This document shows positions 1 through 8,130 of a stretch of DNA of 15,641 nucleotides, piece by piece; the first letter of the stretch is position 1, and the number at the start of each line of letters is the position of its first letter. The stretch covers positions 1 through 15,641 of the forward strand of contig JAIRPZ010000055.1 in assembly GCA_031256755.1 (NCBI GenBank). The letters run 5' to 3'. The position numbers were made by a program, and so were the translations under genes. The notes beneath the pieces are model-generated. The model was given only the letters and a program-made list of their open reading frames with translations. It searched no databases and had not been told where the DNA came from. Source of the DNA: Planctomycetaceae bacterium. GTDB lineage: Bacteria > Planctomycetota > Planctomycetia > Pirellulales > Thermoguttaceae.

Positions 1-1254
1 GACAATGTTCACCAACTCGCAGAACGATGTGGAACGCTGACCGATTTCAATGTCGGCAGTACACTTCTTGCCGCTCTTGATGCACTCGATAAAGTTTTCG
101 ACATGATAGACCGTTTCGCTGCGGGTATTTTTGTGATCTTTCATGCCTTCAGCGGCAATTTCTTTCGGATTGGAGGCGATTTTGTGCCGGTTGATTTCTA
201 TCTTTCCCTTTTCGCCGACCACGATGCAGCCCAAACCGGGTCCCCAATCGCCATCCAAGTGCAGTTTGATTGCAATGCCCTCTTTTGTTTTCATGGTGAT
301 TTTGCCGCGGGGACCTTTTACTTTTGCCATTCCGTAGTAAGCGGCACCGGTTTCTTCGTCTGTCGGACGGCGGGTTTGGAACTTGCCGGAATCCTGAACG
401 GTACAGGGTTCTTCCAGCATGATTTCGGTCGGACCGGTATCGTTCAAGCCGAGAGCCATATTGATTTGGTCGTAAGAATGTGTTCCCCAGCCGCTCACGC
501 CGAAGCACAAACCGCCGGCATCGTAATCCCACCAATTCGACCAGTTGTGGTAGAGCGCGCGGTTGAACGGACGGAATTTCGATTGATTGAGCCATTGATC
601 CCAAACGTCATCATTCAATCCGTCAATGTAGGGTTCGGCTTTTGTATTGGCGGCATCGTCCCATTGATTCGGACCGACAAAATTCGGTGCGAGGACTTCT
701 TTGATTTTGCCGATGCGTCCGTTCTGAACTTGTTCGCATGCCCATTGGCACAGCGGCAAACTGCGCTGCTGCGAACCACATTGAGTGACGACTTTATGTT
801 TGCGGGCGAGGTTGACGAGATACCGTCCTTCGGCAATTGTCAGCACAATCGGCTTTTCAATGTATGTGTGAACGCCGCGTATCATGGCTTGGGCGACAGC
901 CCATGCCCGCTGATGCGTTGTGGTTTCGCAAAAGACAGCATCGACTTTTGCTTTTTCGATCATTGTGCGGATGTCGTTGAATCCTTGTTCCGGTGTGAAA
1001 TCGTCTTTGAAGCGTTTCATAAAACGTTCAACCCGGACCGGATTGATGTCGCAAACGGCGGCGACTTTTGCTCCTTTGGCTTCTTTGACATCGCGGGGGT
1101 AGATGCCGGTGCAGCGTCCGCCGAGACCGATAAGTCCGATGGTGACGGATTCATTGGCACCGGGCTTTCCGTCCTGACCGAGAACGGAACGGGGAATGAT
1201 GAGGGGAGCGGCAACGGCTGTTGCCGCTGCTTGGAGAAAACTACGTCGTTTCAT
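1..1254 (-). CDS. Tat-exported Gfo/Idh/MocA family oxidoreductase (C-terminus beyond window)
   Basis: The frame is open from an ATG at 1254 to the left edge (418 codons, no stop), so the 3' end is missing. Residues 1-27 form a twin-arginine signal (KRRSFLQ, then an alanine-rich hydrophobic stretch), so the protein is probably exported folded. A Rossmann fold follows: glycine-rich loop IGLIGLGGRC near 39-48, acidic end of the second strand VCDIN near 67-71, and the family's EKP motif at 133-135, whose lysine is usually catalytic. The region WWDYDAGG to GTHSYD near 241-262 fits the substrate-side histidine and aspartate. The family carries out NAD(P)-dependent oxidation or reduction of sugars and related alcohols. 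The substrate cannot be read from sequence; planctomycetes carry many paralogs. It has its own promoter and is divergent from a kinase gene. Confident in family, not in substrate. Confidence 0.93.
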   Translation of the reverse strand, partial: MKRRSFLQAAATAVAAPLIIPRSVLGQDGKPGANESVTIGLIGLGGRCTGIYPRDVKEAKGAKVAAVCDINPVRVERFMKRFKDDFTPEQGFNDIRTMIEKAKVDAVFCETTTHQRAWAVAQAMIRGVHTYIEKPIVLTIAEGRYLVNLARKHKVVTQCGSQQRSLPLCQWACEQVQNGRIGKIKEVLAPNFVGPNQWDDAANTKAEPYIDGLNDDVWDQWLNQSKFRPFNRALYHNWSNWWDYDAGGLCFGVSGWGTHSYDQINMALGLNDTGPTEIMLEEPCTVQDSGKFQTRRPTDEETGAAYYGMAKVKGPRGKITMKTKEGIAIKLHLDGDWGPGLGCIVVGEKGKIEINRHKIASNPKEIAAEGMKDHKNTRSETVYHVENFIECIKSGKKCTADIEIGQRSTSFCELVNIV

Positions 1255-1291
1255 GGTGATTGTTCTTTCAGAAAAAGAAATGATGCCGGTG

Positions 1292-1320
1292 ATCATACAG
1301 CAATTCGACCGATGCGTCAA
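1292..1320 (-). promoter_or_regulatory. sigma70-like promoter of the Gfo/Idh gene
   Basis: On the minus strand a -35 TTGACG (1320-1315) lies 17 nt from a -10 TATGAT (1297-1292). Transcription should begin near 1285, giving a leader of about 30 nt before the ATG at 1254. Five of six -35 and five of six -10 bases match the consensus. No protein-binding site is evident. Confidence 0.65.
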
Positions 1321-1390
1321 CCGCAATGCCGGGCATGGCAGCAATTTTTTTCCAAAATCATTTTCCCGAAAACGCGGACTTTTTGCCGGA

Positions 1391-1419
1391 TTGACAAACG
1401 TTAGAGGACGCTGTACCAT
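1391..1419 (+). promoter_or_regulatory. probable sigma70-like promoter of the zinc-ribbon kinase gene
   Basis: A perfect -35 TTGACA (1391-1396) is followed after 17 nt by TACCAT (1414-1419), a four-of-six -10. Transcription would start near 1426, about 40 nt before the ATG at 1466. It lies back to back with the minus-strand promoter at 1292-1320, so the 211-nt gap is a divergent promoter region. The -10 is weaker than at the other sites in this window. Confidence 0.5.
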
Positions 1420-1465
1420 GACCGCTGTTTCCTTTATTTTCTAAATCGTCCCATAACACCGTCCG

Positions 1466-3106
1466 ATGCAGTCGTCCATCGTTTGTGAATGCGGCAATCG
1501 GGTTGAAATACCCGAAAATATGACCGGTATTAAGTTTCGGGCTTGTCCCCGCTGCGGACGTAAAGTGTTCATCGATGAGACCGAAGCCGCCGCCGATTAT
1601 GATTCCGCTTTTGATGTGGGACATAAAAAGCCGCCGGACAAAGAAATGGTTGTCTTTGATACGACATCCGTTCCTAACGCTGCCGATCCGGAGTCCACGC
1701 AAATTCAATCGTCTGTCGCCGCCTTTGCCGATTCTTCCCTATTTGCTCTCTCCGGCGCACAAATAGGGGAAAAATCTGCCGGTTCACATATAAGATGTCC
1801 GCTGCCGGAACCGGCAGGTTCTGTGCCGAAGTTGCCGTCCGCAGCAGACAACAATCCGCCGCAAGAAATGCCGAACAGAGAATCATCAAGTATTGTTCAG
1901 GGAATGCCGGTTGCGGAAACCGGAACACGTACCGCAGAACTCGATCTGACCAAGCGAGTGATGCGGGCGATCACAAAACCGGTCTTGCCGGTGATCCCTT
2001 ATTCAGGAAAAAGCGAATACGGTATTCACAAGATCATCCGTGTTCATCAGAAAGGGGGAATGGGACGAATTCTCATCGCCTACGATTCCTATCTCAAACG
2101 TGAAGTGGCTATTAAAGAACTCCATCTGGAAGTTGCCGAAGATGAATCAATTGTCAAGCGGTTCGTCGGCGAAGCAGAAATTACCGCACAACTGGAACAT
2201 CCGGGAATTATTCCTGTTCATCGGCTGGGAATTTACCGCACCGACGAAGGACAGGAACTGCCTTACTACACAATGAAATATGTGAAGGGAGATACTCTTC
2301 AGGACATCATCAAAAATTATCACCAGCATCCGTCGCGGGAAAAATTAAAGTACCTTATCCGCCGTCTTATTTCGGTGTCAAAAACGATGGCGTTTGCCCA
2401 TAGCAAAGGAGTGATTCACCGCGACCTGAAACCCGCCAACGTAATGGTCGGCGAACATGAAGAAACGCTTGTCATGGATTGGGGACTTGCCAAACCGCTT
2501 AACCAAAGCGGTGAAGATTCCTACGTTTCGATCATTCACAGTACAAGGCAGTCAAGACCGGAACTGACGATGGTGGGTGCGATTGTCGGAACACCCGCTT
2601 TTATGTCGCCGGAACAAGCCAATGCCGATGATCATGTTGTCGGTCCGCTTTCCGATATTTTCAGTTTGGGGGCTGTTCTGTATTACCTCTTAACCGGTCA
2701 AACGCCGTTTTCAGGACGATCAACGCAGGAAGTCCTTGCGAAAGTCCGGGAAGCCGTTGTTGTCCCGCCGTCCAGTATTAAATCGAATGTGCCGCATGAA
2801 TTAGAGGCGGTGTGTTTGAAAGCCATGGCAAAGTTGCCGCATAATCGGTACCAAGGTGCGGCGGAACTTGCCGAAGACCTTTGCTGCTGGCTGGACGGCA
2901 AACCGATTTCTGCGGAAAAAGATACCGTAAAGGGTAAGTTTTATCGCTGGTTAAGACAGCACCGCAGCATTTCAACCGCACTGTCCGTCATTCTTACAGC
3001 GATACTGACGGCAACGCTTTGCTGTTTTATCATGGCAAAACCGGCAGAAAACAAACCGGCGGAAATGAAACCGCTGAAGAACAGTGTTCCCGTAAAATCT
3101 TCATAA
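1466..3106 (+). CDS. Ser/Thr protein kinase with N-terminal zinc ribbon and C-terminal membrane anchor
   Basis: 546 aa. Residues 7-30 carry CxC and CPRC pairs (C7, C9, C27, C30), a probable zinc ribbon. A low-complexity linker runs to about 180. The Hanks-type kinase domain spans about 185-480: glycine loop QKGGMGRI, VAIK lysine K217, glutamate in FVGEAE near 236, HRDLKPAN with catalytic D320 and N325, DWG at 338-340 in place of DFG, GTPAFMSPE ending near 383, and D397 of DIFSLG. All catalytic residues are present, so it should be active. One hydrophobic segment at about 502-523 is followed by a short lysine- and proline-rich tail. The topology is therefore unusual: the ribbon and kinase are cytoplasmic and only about 23 residues lie outside, so a sensor outside the membrane is unlikely and the ribbon may do the sensing. 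No clear Shine-Dalgarno is seen; the ATG at 1466 fits the promoter distance. The target is unknown. Confidence 0.92.
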   Translation: MQSSIVCECGNRVEIPENMTGIKFRACPRCGRKVFIDETEAAADYDSAFDVGHKKPPDKEMVVFDTTSVPNAADPESTQIQSSVAAFADSSLFALSGAQIGEKSAGSHIRCPLPEPAGSVPKLPSAADNNPPQEMPNRESSSIVQGMPVAETGTRTAELDLTKRVMRAITKPVLPVIPYSGKSEYGIHKIIRVHQKGGMGRILIAYDSYLKREVAIKELHLEVAEDESIVKRFVGEAEITAQLEHPGIIPVHRLGIYRTDEGQELPYYTMKYVKGDTLQDIIKNYHQHPSREKLKYLIRRLISVSKTMAFAHSKGVIHRDLKPANVMVGEHEETLVMDWGLAKPLNQSGEDSYVSIIHSTRQSRPELTMVGAIVGTPAFMSPEQANADDHVVGPLSDIFSLGAVLYYLLTGQTPFSGRSTQEVLAKVREAVVVPPSSIKSNVPHELEAVCLKAMAKLPHNRYQGAAELAEDLCCWLDGKPISAEKDTVKGKFYRWLRQHRSISTALSVILTAILTATLCCFIMAKPAENKPAEMKPLKNSVPVKSS

Positions 3107-3134
3107 GTTTTCCGGCAGCACCGGCAGGGGGGCG

Positions 3135-3163
3135 TTGTCAAAAAGAAATCCATGTGTTATGAT
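3135..3163 (+). promoter_or_regulatory. sigma70-like promoter of the 3250-5515 unit
   Basis: TTGTCA (3135-3140), a 17-nt spacer and TATGAT (3158-3163) make a good promoter. A TGT just before the -10 fits an extended -10. Transcription would begin near 3170, leaving about 80 nt of leader before the ATG at 3250. I see no riboswitch-like structure in the leader. Confidence 0.6.
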
Positions 3164-3249
3164 AACGGCATCATATTTTTATCATTCCGGCGGACATTCT
3201 CAAAATCTGTTTTTGCGAATATCCTCCATTTATTGTCTCCCGTTATTTT

Positions 3250-3756
3250 ATGACAACTGTCAATCAGGATTTACTCTACACTCAAATTGATGTTCTTCCC
3301 GCAATCACCCCGCCGAAATCTGACGCACCTTCGCCTTTGTCCTCTGCATCGGACTATGCACCGCAAATTTGCAGTTTAATCCGGGAACTTGTCTCGGCAC
3401 AAGACCGGCAAACTGCGCTGCTGGAAGAATTGACCGCATCTATTGCAGGAACTCACCGGCGGCGTGCCGTTGAACTCGGACTCTGGAAAATGTCCAATCC
3501 TGAACTGGCGGAATACTGCAAGCATGCCGCAAAAAAATTGGAGCGTATCCAAACGGATATTCTTTCTACGCTCACGGAAGAAGTCGACACCAACAGCGAT
3601 ATGCTGTTTGAAAACGAATTCAAACTGAACGAATTTATTGATCGGTTCGGTGCAAAATTGTTTCATCTCAACTCCCTGCTGCAAATGCTGACTCAACTCG
3701 GCAATGCCCCCGATTTGCAGCCGCAGACGCGGAATATTCGAAAAAATGACAGGTAA
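3250..3756 (+). CDS. conserved planctomycete-type hypothetical protein, 168 aa
   Basis: Function not recognised. The protein is soluble, with no signal or membrane segment. Residues 1-35 are Pro/Ser-rich and probably disordered. From about 38 on the sequence looks helical, with heptad-like stretches (LIRELVSAQD near 43-52; LFHLNSLLQMLTQL near 137-150). Phrases such as LWKMSNPELAEYC, LSTLTEEVD and NEFIDRFGAKL remind me of a protein found across planctomycetes; this is recollection and was not searched. It is the first gene of a unit under the promoter at 3135-3163. Its last 11 nt overlap the start of the next gene, which suggests translational coupling. That arrangement argues against a chance frame, as does the codon use, which matches its neighbours. 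Confidence 0.8.
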   Translation: MTTVNQDLLYTQIDVLPAITPPKSDAPSPLSSASDYAPQICSLIRELVSAQDRQTALLEELTASIAGTHRRRAVELGLWKMSNPELAEYCKHAAKKLERIQTDILSTLTEEVDTNSDMLFENEFKLNEFIDRFGAKLFHLNSLLQMLTQLGNAPDLQPQTRNIRKNDR

Positions 3757-5515
3757 ACCGTTTTGCAGCACTGCTGTTGAAATCCTTTGTGTCTTTGCTG
3801 TTATTGCTCTTTTCGGGGCATGGGCGGTTCCCGATTTGAACGAAGCCCACTATATTTGTAAAGCGGTGCATTTTTGGAATCCCGATTGGATTCCGAATGA
3901 TGCATTTCTTGAAAGCAAAGATTCGCAGCGGACATTTTATTTCCTTTTCGGCTGGCTGCCACTCCTAACCGGTCTCACTGCTGCCGCTTGGATCGGTCGC
4001 ATCACCGCTTGGCTGCTGCTTGCGTGGAGTTGGCAGCGTTTGAGTTTCGCCCTGATACCGGTTCGCTGGGCGGCAGTTCCGACCGTATTGGCGTTTGCTT
4101 ATTACATTGAAAATTTTCACATGGCGGGAGAATGGATGATCGGCGGCATCGAAGGCAAATCGCTTGCTTATCCTTTTGTTCTGTTTGCTTTGGAATCGAT
4201 GGTGCGCCGCCGGTGGAATCGTGCCGGCGTTTTTCTCGGTATAGCATCGGCTCTGCACATTCTTGTCGGCGGCTGGGCATCGATAATTGCCGGATTTATA
4301 TTTTTGACTCATTTTATTCATGACAAGCGTAAAAGGCATAAATCCTCTGTTAAACAGCGTTTACGCTTTCCGTTCATCGGCGTTTTTATCGGCGGCGGCT
4401 TGGCTCTCTTCGGTCTTCTGCCCGGTTTGCAACTTGATGCCGGTGTACCGGCAGAACTTGTCCGGCAAGCCCATCAGATTTACGTTTTTGAACGCCTTCC
4501 GCATCATCTCGTTCCGTATCTTTTTCAGGATTCATTATTGTTACGTTTTATTTTTTTGACCGTTATTTGGATCATGCTGTGCCGGTTCCGCAATAACCGG
4601 TACAGTACGTTCAATGCCTTTGTTTTCGGAACGGTGATGCTTTCGGCAACAGGTTTGACCGCCGCCGGTCTCTTTTCCGGCAATCGGGAATTGTCGGCGG
4701 AGATTTTGCGGTTTTATTGGTTCCGTCTTTCCGACGTATTCGTACCGATAGGCGTTGCCGCCGGAGCCATGCGGGCGGTTTTGACCCTGCGGAAAAACAA
4801 AATGTCCGCACTGCCGAAGTTAAGTACGGTATTATTTTTGGTTGCCGTTCCGCTGGCGGCTTATGCAGCGGCGGATTATTTTTGTTTCAATTATTGGAAC
4901 TATGCGCCGAATACGGACGTTCCGTTTGCCGCAGCGATGATTTTTTGTTACGTTTTATTATACTGCGTCCGGCAGCCGGCAGCCGTCTGCCGTTTTGCGC
5001 TGGGAGCGGCTGTGTTTTTTCTGCCGTTATGTTCGCTGCCGATGCTTGCCGATCTCCGCACCTATTCCGGTCATTGCCGGTCGGAACCGGCGGCGGTCAA
5101 CGGGCGGCGTGCAACGGAAGAATGGCGTGAGATGTGCGGCTGGGTCAAAGAACACACGCCGAAAGATGCAAAATTCTGGGTGCCGCGGGACGGCGGAACA
5201 TTCAAATGGCACGCCCGGCGGAGTGATGTCTGTACGTGGAAAAACGTTCCGCAGGATGCCGCCTCCATTGCCGCATGGTACAGTGCGCTCCGCGAGTTGT
5301 ATACCTATAAAGCACCGGACGATACGGAAATGGTGGATCGGCTTTTGACAACATTGATTGTTTCCAAACCAGATGAAACAATTGAGGAGTGGCAGCAGCG
5401 GTACGGTTTTGATTATGTGATCTGTGCCGTGACATGGGTGATGCCGCAGCCGCCCCGGTTCCAGTTGATCTATGCCAATAAAGCGTACTGCGTGTATAAA
5501 ATCAAACGGCTGTAA
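3746..5515 (+). CDS. polytopic membrane protein, possible GT-C-type glycosyltransferase (planctomycete-specific)
   Basis: 589 aa from the ATG at 3746. An in-frame ATG at 3704 would add 14 residues (MPPICSRRRGIFEK) and overlap the upstream gene by 53 nt. I prefer 3746 because the first membrane segment then follows a short start. About ten hydrophobic segments fill residues 10-440; the last 130 or so residues are soluble. The first outer loop carries VPDLNEAHYICKAVHFW. Its acidic D-x-x-E-A-H-Y pattern resembles the catalytic loop of GT-C enzymes such as the PMT/ArnT group, which use polyprenyl-linked sugars. The C-terminal domain has the run KEHTPKDAKFWVPRDGGTFK and a following WKNVPQDA. A DUF6798-type label is possible but comes from memory. 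If the GT-C reading holds, it would glycosylate an envelope component. It convergently faces the kinase gene across 20 nt. Confidence 0.85.
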   Translation: MTGKPFCSTAVEILCVFAVIALFGAWAVPDLNEAHYICKAVHFWNPDWIPNDAFLESKDSQRTFYFLFGWLPLLTGLTAAAWIGRITAWLLLAWSWQRLSFALIPVRWAAVPTVLAFAYYIENFHMAGEWMIGGIEGKSLAYPFVLFALESMVRRRWNRAGVFLGIASALHILVGGWASIIAGFIFLTHFIHDKRKRHKSSVKQRLRFPFIGVFIGGGLALFGLLPGLQLDAGVPAELVRQAHQIYVFERLPHHLVPYLFQDSLLLRFIFLTVIWIMLCRFRNNRYSTFNAFVFGTVMLSATGLTAAGLFSGNRELSAEILRFYWFRLSDVFVPIGVAAGAMRAVLTLRKNKMSALPKLSTVLFLVAVPLAAYAAADYFCFNYWNYAPNTDVPFAAAMIFCYVLLYCVRQPAAVCRFALGAAVFFLPLCSLPMLADLRTYSGHCRSEPAAVNGRRATEEWREMCGWVKEHTPKDAKFWVPRDGGTFKWHARRSDVCTWKNVPQDAASIAAWYSALRELYTYKAPDDTEMVDRLLTTLIVSKPDETIEEWQQRYGFDYVICAVTWVMPQPPRFQLIYANKAYCVYKIKRL

Positions 5516-5535
5516 TTCATACGCCGGCAGTCCGC

Positions 5536-7806
5536 TCATTGTTCATTGGTTTTTGTTTTTTCGGATTCGATTTGTTGTTGTCTTGCTTCTTCAATGATCT
5601 CCTTGGCCCAGCACTGATCGGAATATAATTCGATAATGCCCTGCCGGATTTCTTTCGCCCGCAGCGGATTCGCAGCGTCCAGTTCCGCCGCCTCTGTCAG
5701 CCGTTTGCGGACAATCAGGGACTGCTCTTCATGGGCAGCCGCTGTTTCTTTTTCCAGTATTTTCAAACGTCTCCGCGCCAACTCGACACAAAGTTCCGCA
5801 GGTGTCAAAGCAAGAATGTCCTGCCCGTCATTGACCGGCGGCGATTGGAACACTTGGATAAACGCCCTTAACTTTGCGGCGGTCTGTTCAGGATCATTCG
5901 GCAAAGCATTGACAATTTCGGAATAGGTGCGCTCGACCGGATTCAGAGACCGGAACGGGGCAAACTGTATACGGCGTTCTATCCGCCGTTCCTGCTCCGC
6001 CAATTCCAACTCATTGGCATAATGCTGCACATTTGTTGCCTGCGGATGATTCGGATAAAGCGATAAAAATTGCCGGATGCTGTTTTGCACCGACCGCAGC
6101 GAATCCAGTGTGTAACCGTTATCTGCCTTTCCGCTTTCGGCTTTTGTGCTGATTTGTCCGTACAGCGTTTCCGGCGACGGCGGCAGCAGAAGGTAATAAA
6201 TGGTCAAGCCGGCGGCAATTAATGCCAGCGAGGTGATGATCGTCGGAATCGAAATGGCCGGTGAAAACGGGACTTCTTCACCGGCAAGGAAATCCAAGTC
6301 CTTTTCCGAAACCGAAATAAACTTTCGGGATGCCGGACTTGCCGTACCGTCAGCGACCAATCCGCCGGAACGGTTTCTGAAATCCGTTCCGGTATTCTTA
6401 TCGGGAATGTTGTCCGGCGGCACAGCATTTAACGGTAAGGGATTCAGCGGCGGATATATTACGGCTGCCGGTAAAGGGTTCTGCGGCGTTTCTGCGGTTT
6501 CCGGTGTGTCCGGCGGCAGCGGCTGGAATACGTCATCGTCCGGCAGCGGTTCATCTTCGGCTTGACGCATGGTCTTTGTCCGGTTTTTTATCACTTCGCC
6601 ATGCCGGACAGGGACGGTCAGTATACTCGTCCGCGGAGGGTTCGACGAATGTTCCGCCGGCAAAAGGCGGTGTTGAAAAATGACTTCCTGTTCTTCTGCG
6701 GAAAAAGCAACGGTTGCCTGCTCCGTACCGGACGGTTTATCAACAGACAGATACAGCGGGGTTTCTTCGTCATCGGAAGGGGCAGAAAAAGAAGTTTCCG
6801 GGGAGTGACGATTGGTCGTGTCGGTCTCTTCCGGTAAGACAATGCCGCCGAGATCAATGATACCGTTTTCAGCAATGATTCCGCTGGCTGTCCGAATAGA
6901 ATTTTCTGCCGGCAGAGTAACCGGATGAATCTGAATAGGTGCTTCCGGCATCGGCAGCACCTTGATTGTGTCGGGCGGTCCCATCAGGGCTTGGAGCAGC
7001 GAAAGCAGCCGCTTTGCCACAATGGACGCATTTTTCGGGCGGTCTTCGGGGTGGTGTTGCAGCAAAGCGGTAATGATCCATTCCAATTCATCCGGCACAT
7101 CGTACCGGGCAGACCGGATCGGCGGAGCCGGACTTTGATGCTTGCGCAGCAATTCCGGTAAACTTCGGGCAATGAACGGCGGTCGTTGCATCAGCAGCAT
7201 ATACAGGACACAGCCGAGTGAATACAGATCGGTTCGGGAATTGACCGGATTGGCGTTGGCTTGTTCCGGCGACATAAATTCCAGTGTTCCGACAATGGAA
7301 TGAATATCGGTGATTTGCTGCGAGCCGAAAAACCGGGCAATACCGAAGTCGGAAAGTTTCACATTTCCTTCATGGTCAAGGAGAATATTTGCCGGTTTGA
7401 GGTCGCGGTGAATCACTCCCCGGTCGTGAGCGTGCCGGAGTCCCTGACAAATATCAAGACCGATTTTCGCCGCTTCAAACCATTGAAAGACGCGTTTTTT
7501 CCGCAACTCCTGCTGCAAACTGAATCCGTTGACGTATTCCATGGCGTAATAGAGTTTGCCCTGTTCGTTGCCGAAACCGAGTAGACGGACGATGTTGGCA
7601 TGGCGGAGACGTTTCAGGGTTTCGATTTCCGACTCGAAACGGAGGCGGACTTCTGCATCGTCATCGAGCAAAGTGAGTAGTACTTTGACGGCGGCGGCGG
7701 CACCGGTTTCTTCGTGTACGGCTTCGTACACAATACCCATCCCGCCGCGTCCGATGATTTTATGGAGGAGAAAAGGTCCTAATTTTTCGGGTTCTGCGGA
7801 CTCCAT
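5536..7806 (-). CDS. membrane-anchored Ser/Thr protein kinase with helical extracytoplasmic domain
   Basis: 756 aa from the ATG at 7806. An in-frame TTG at 7836 would add ten residues; neither start has a clear Shine-Dalgarno. Numbering from the ATG: kinase domain about 8-275, glycine loop IGRGGMGIVY, VKV lysine K41, HRDLKPAN with D135 and N140, DFG 153-155, GTLEFMSPE ending near 181, then DLYSLG. All catalytic residues are present. A Pro-, Thr- and acid-rich linker of about 230 residues follows. There is one membrane segment at about 521-540, then an outer region of about 215 residues that is helical, charged and Glu/Arg/Gln-rich, with coiled-coil character and no recognised sensor. The layout is the usual planctomycete receptor-type kinase. 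The gene is divergent from ribH and convergent with the membrane protein. Its ligand and target are unknown. Confidence 0.93.
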   Translation of the reverse strand: MESAEPEKLGPFLLHKIIGRGGMGIVYEAVHEETGAAAAVKVLLTLLDDDAEVRLRFESEIETLKRLRHANIVRLLGFGNEQGKLYYAMEYVNGFSLQQELRKKRVFQWFEAAKIGLDICQGLRHAHDRGVIHRDLKPANILLDHEGNVKLSDFGIARFFGSQQITDIHSIVGTLEFMSPEQANANPVNSRTDLYSLGCVLYMLLMQRPPFIARSLPELLRKHQSPAPPIRSARYDVPDELEWIITALLQHHPEDRPKNASIVAKRLLSLLQALMGPPDTIKVLPMPEAPIQIHPVTLPAENSIRTASGIIAENGIIDLGGIVLPEETDTTNRHSPETSFSAPSDDEETPLYLSVDKPSGTEQATVAFSAEEQEVIFQHRLLPAEHSSNPPRTSILTVPVRHGEVIKNRTKTMRQAEDEPLPDDDVFQPLPPDTPETAETPQNPLPAAVIYPPLNPLPLNAVPPDNIPDKNTGTDFRNRSGGLVADGTASPASRKFISVSEKDLDFLAGEEVPFSPAISIPTIITSLALIAAGLTIYYLLLPPSPETLYGQISTKAESGKADNGYTLDSLRSVQNSIRQFLSLYPNHPQATNVQHYANELELAEQERRIERRIQFAPFRSLNPVERTYSEIVNALPNDPEQTAAKLRAFIQVFQSPPVNDGQDILALTPAELCVELARRRLKILEKETAAAHEEQSLIVRKRLTEAAELDAANPLRAKEIRQGIIELYSDQCWAKEIIEEARQQQIESEKTKTNEQ

Positions 7807-8130
7807 TGCCAGACATGCAAAAGCCGGATATGACAAACATTGCCGGCTGCGGAAAACGTTATAGAATAATTGGAATGATTATACCGGAATCTAAATTGGT
7901 TTGATAGGGTATGCGGCGTTGCGGCAGGCAATGAGATGCTATTGTTCTTTCCCGCCGTTGACCGGTAATTCCGGTAAGTAATGGTAATGAAACCGATGAC
8001 GAAAACGGAAAATACCGAAAAATGTTCTGTTTCGGAAAAATTATCTTACTGCTGTAAACAGGAAAACCGCCTTGACAAAGACCGATGCTTTGATGATAAT
8101 GCGAAAAGCAGTATTGTTACAAGAAAAAAT
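7807..8130. other. 324-nt intergenic region between kinase and ribH
   Basis: This stretch is the divergent regulatory region. The ribH promoter sits at 8072-8100. On the minus strand a TATAAT at 7883-7878 could be the kinase gene's -10, but no good -35 lies upstream of it. At about 7960-7974 there is a perfect 5-bp inverted repeat, ACCGG-TAATT-CCGGT, which may be an operator or chance. An ATG at 7981 opens an in-frame extension of ribH, but the ribH promoter lies inside it and the encoded 50 residues (Cys- and Lys-rich) resemble nothing I know. I treat the whole region as non-coding. Confidence 0.5.
8072..8100 (+). promoter_or_regulatory. strong sigma70-like promoter of ribH
   Basis: TTGACA (8072-8077), exactly 17 nt, then GATAAT (8095-8100): eleven of twelve consensus bases. 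Transcription would begin near 8107, 24 nt before the ATG at 8131. Messages from here cannot include the upstream ATG at 7981, so this site decides the ribH start. Confidence 0.75.

Noticed and set aside
103..1404. Long plus-strand open frame of 433 codons
   Set aside because: It is the antisense shadow of the Gfo/Idh gene, which has a Tat signal, Rossmann loop and EKP motif; the plus-strand product has no recognisable domain and is Cys/Phe-rich.
3107..3134. CCGG-CAGCA-CCGG hairpin after the first kinase gene
   Set aside because: Only a 4-bp stem with no T-run; CCGG words are common throughout the window.
7900..8130. FMN riboswitch ahead of ribH
   Set aside because: The conserved FMN-aptamer core was not found, and the mapped promoter leaves a leader of only about 24 nt, too short for it.
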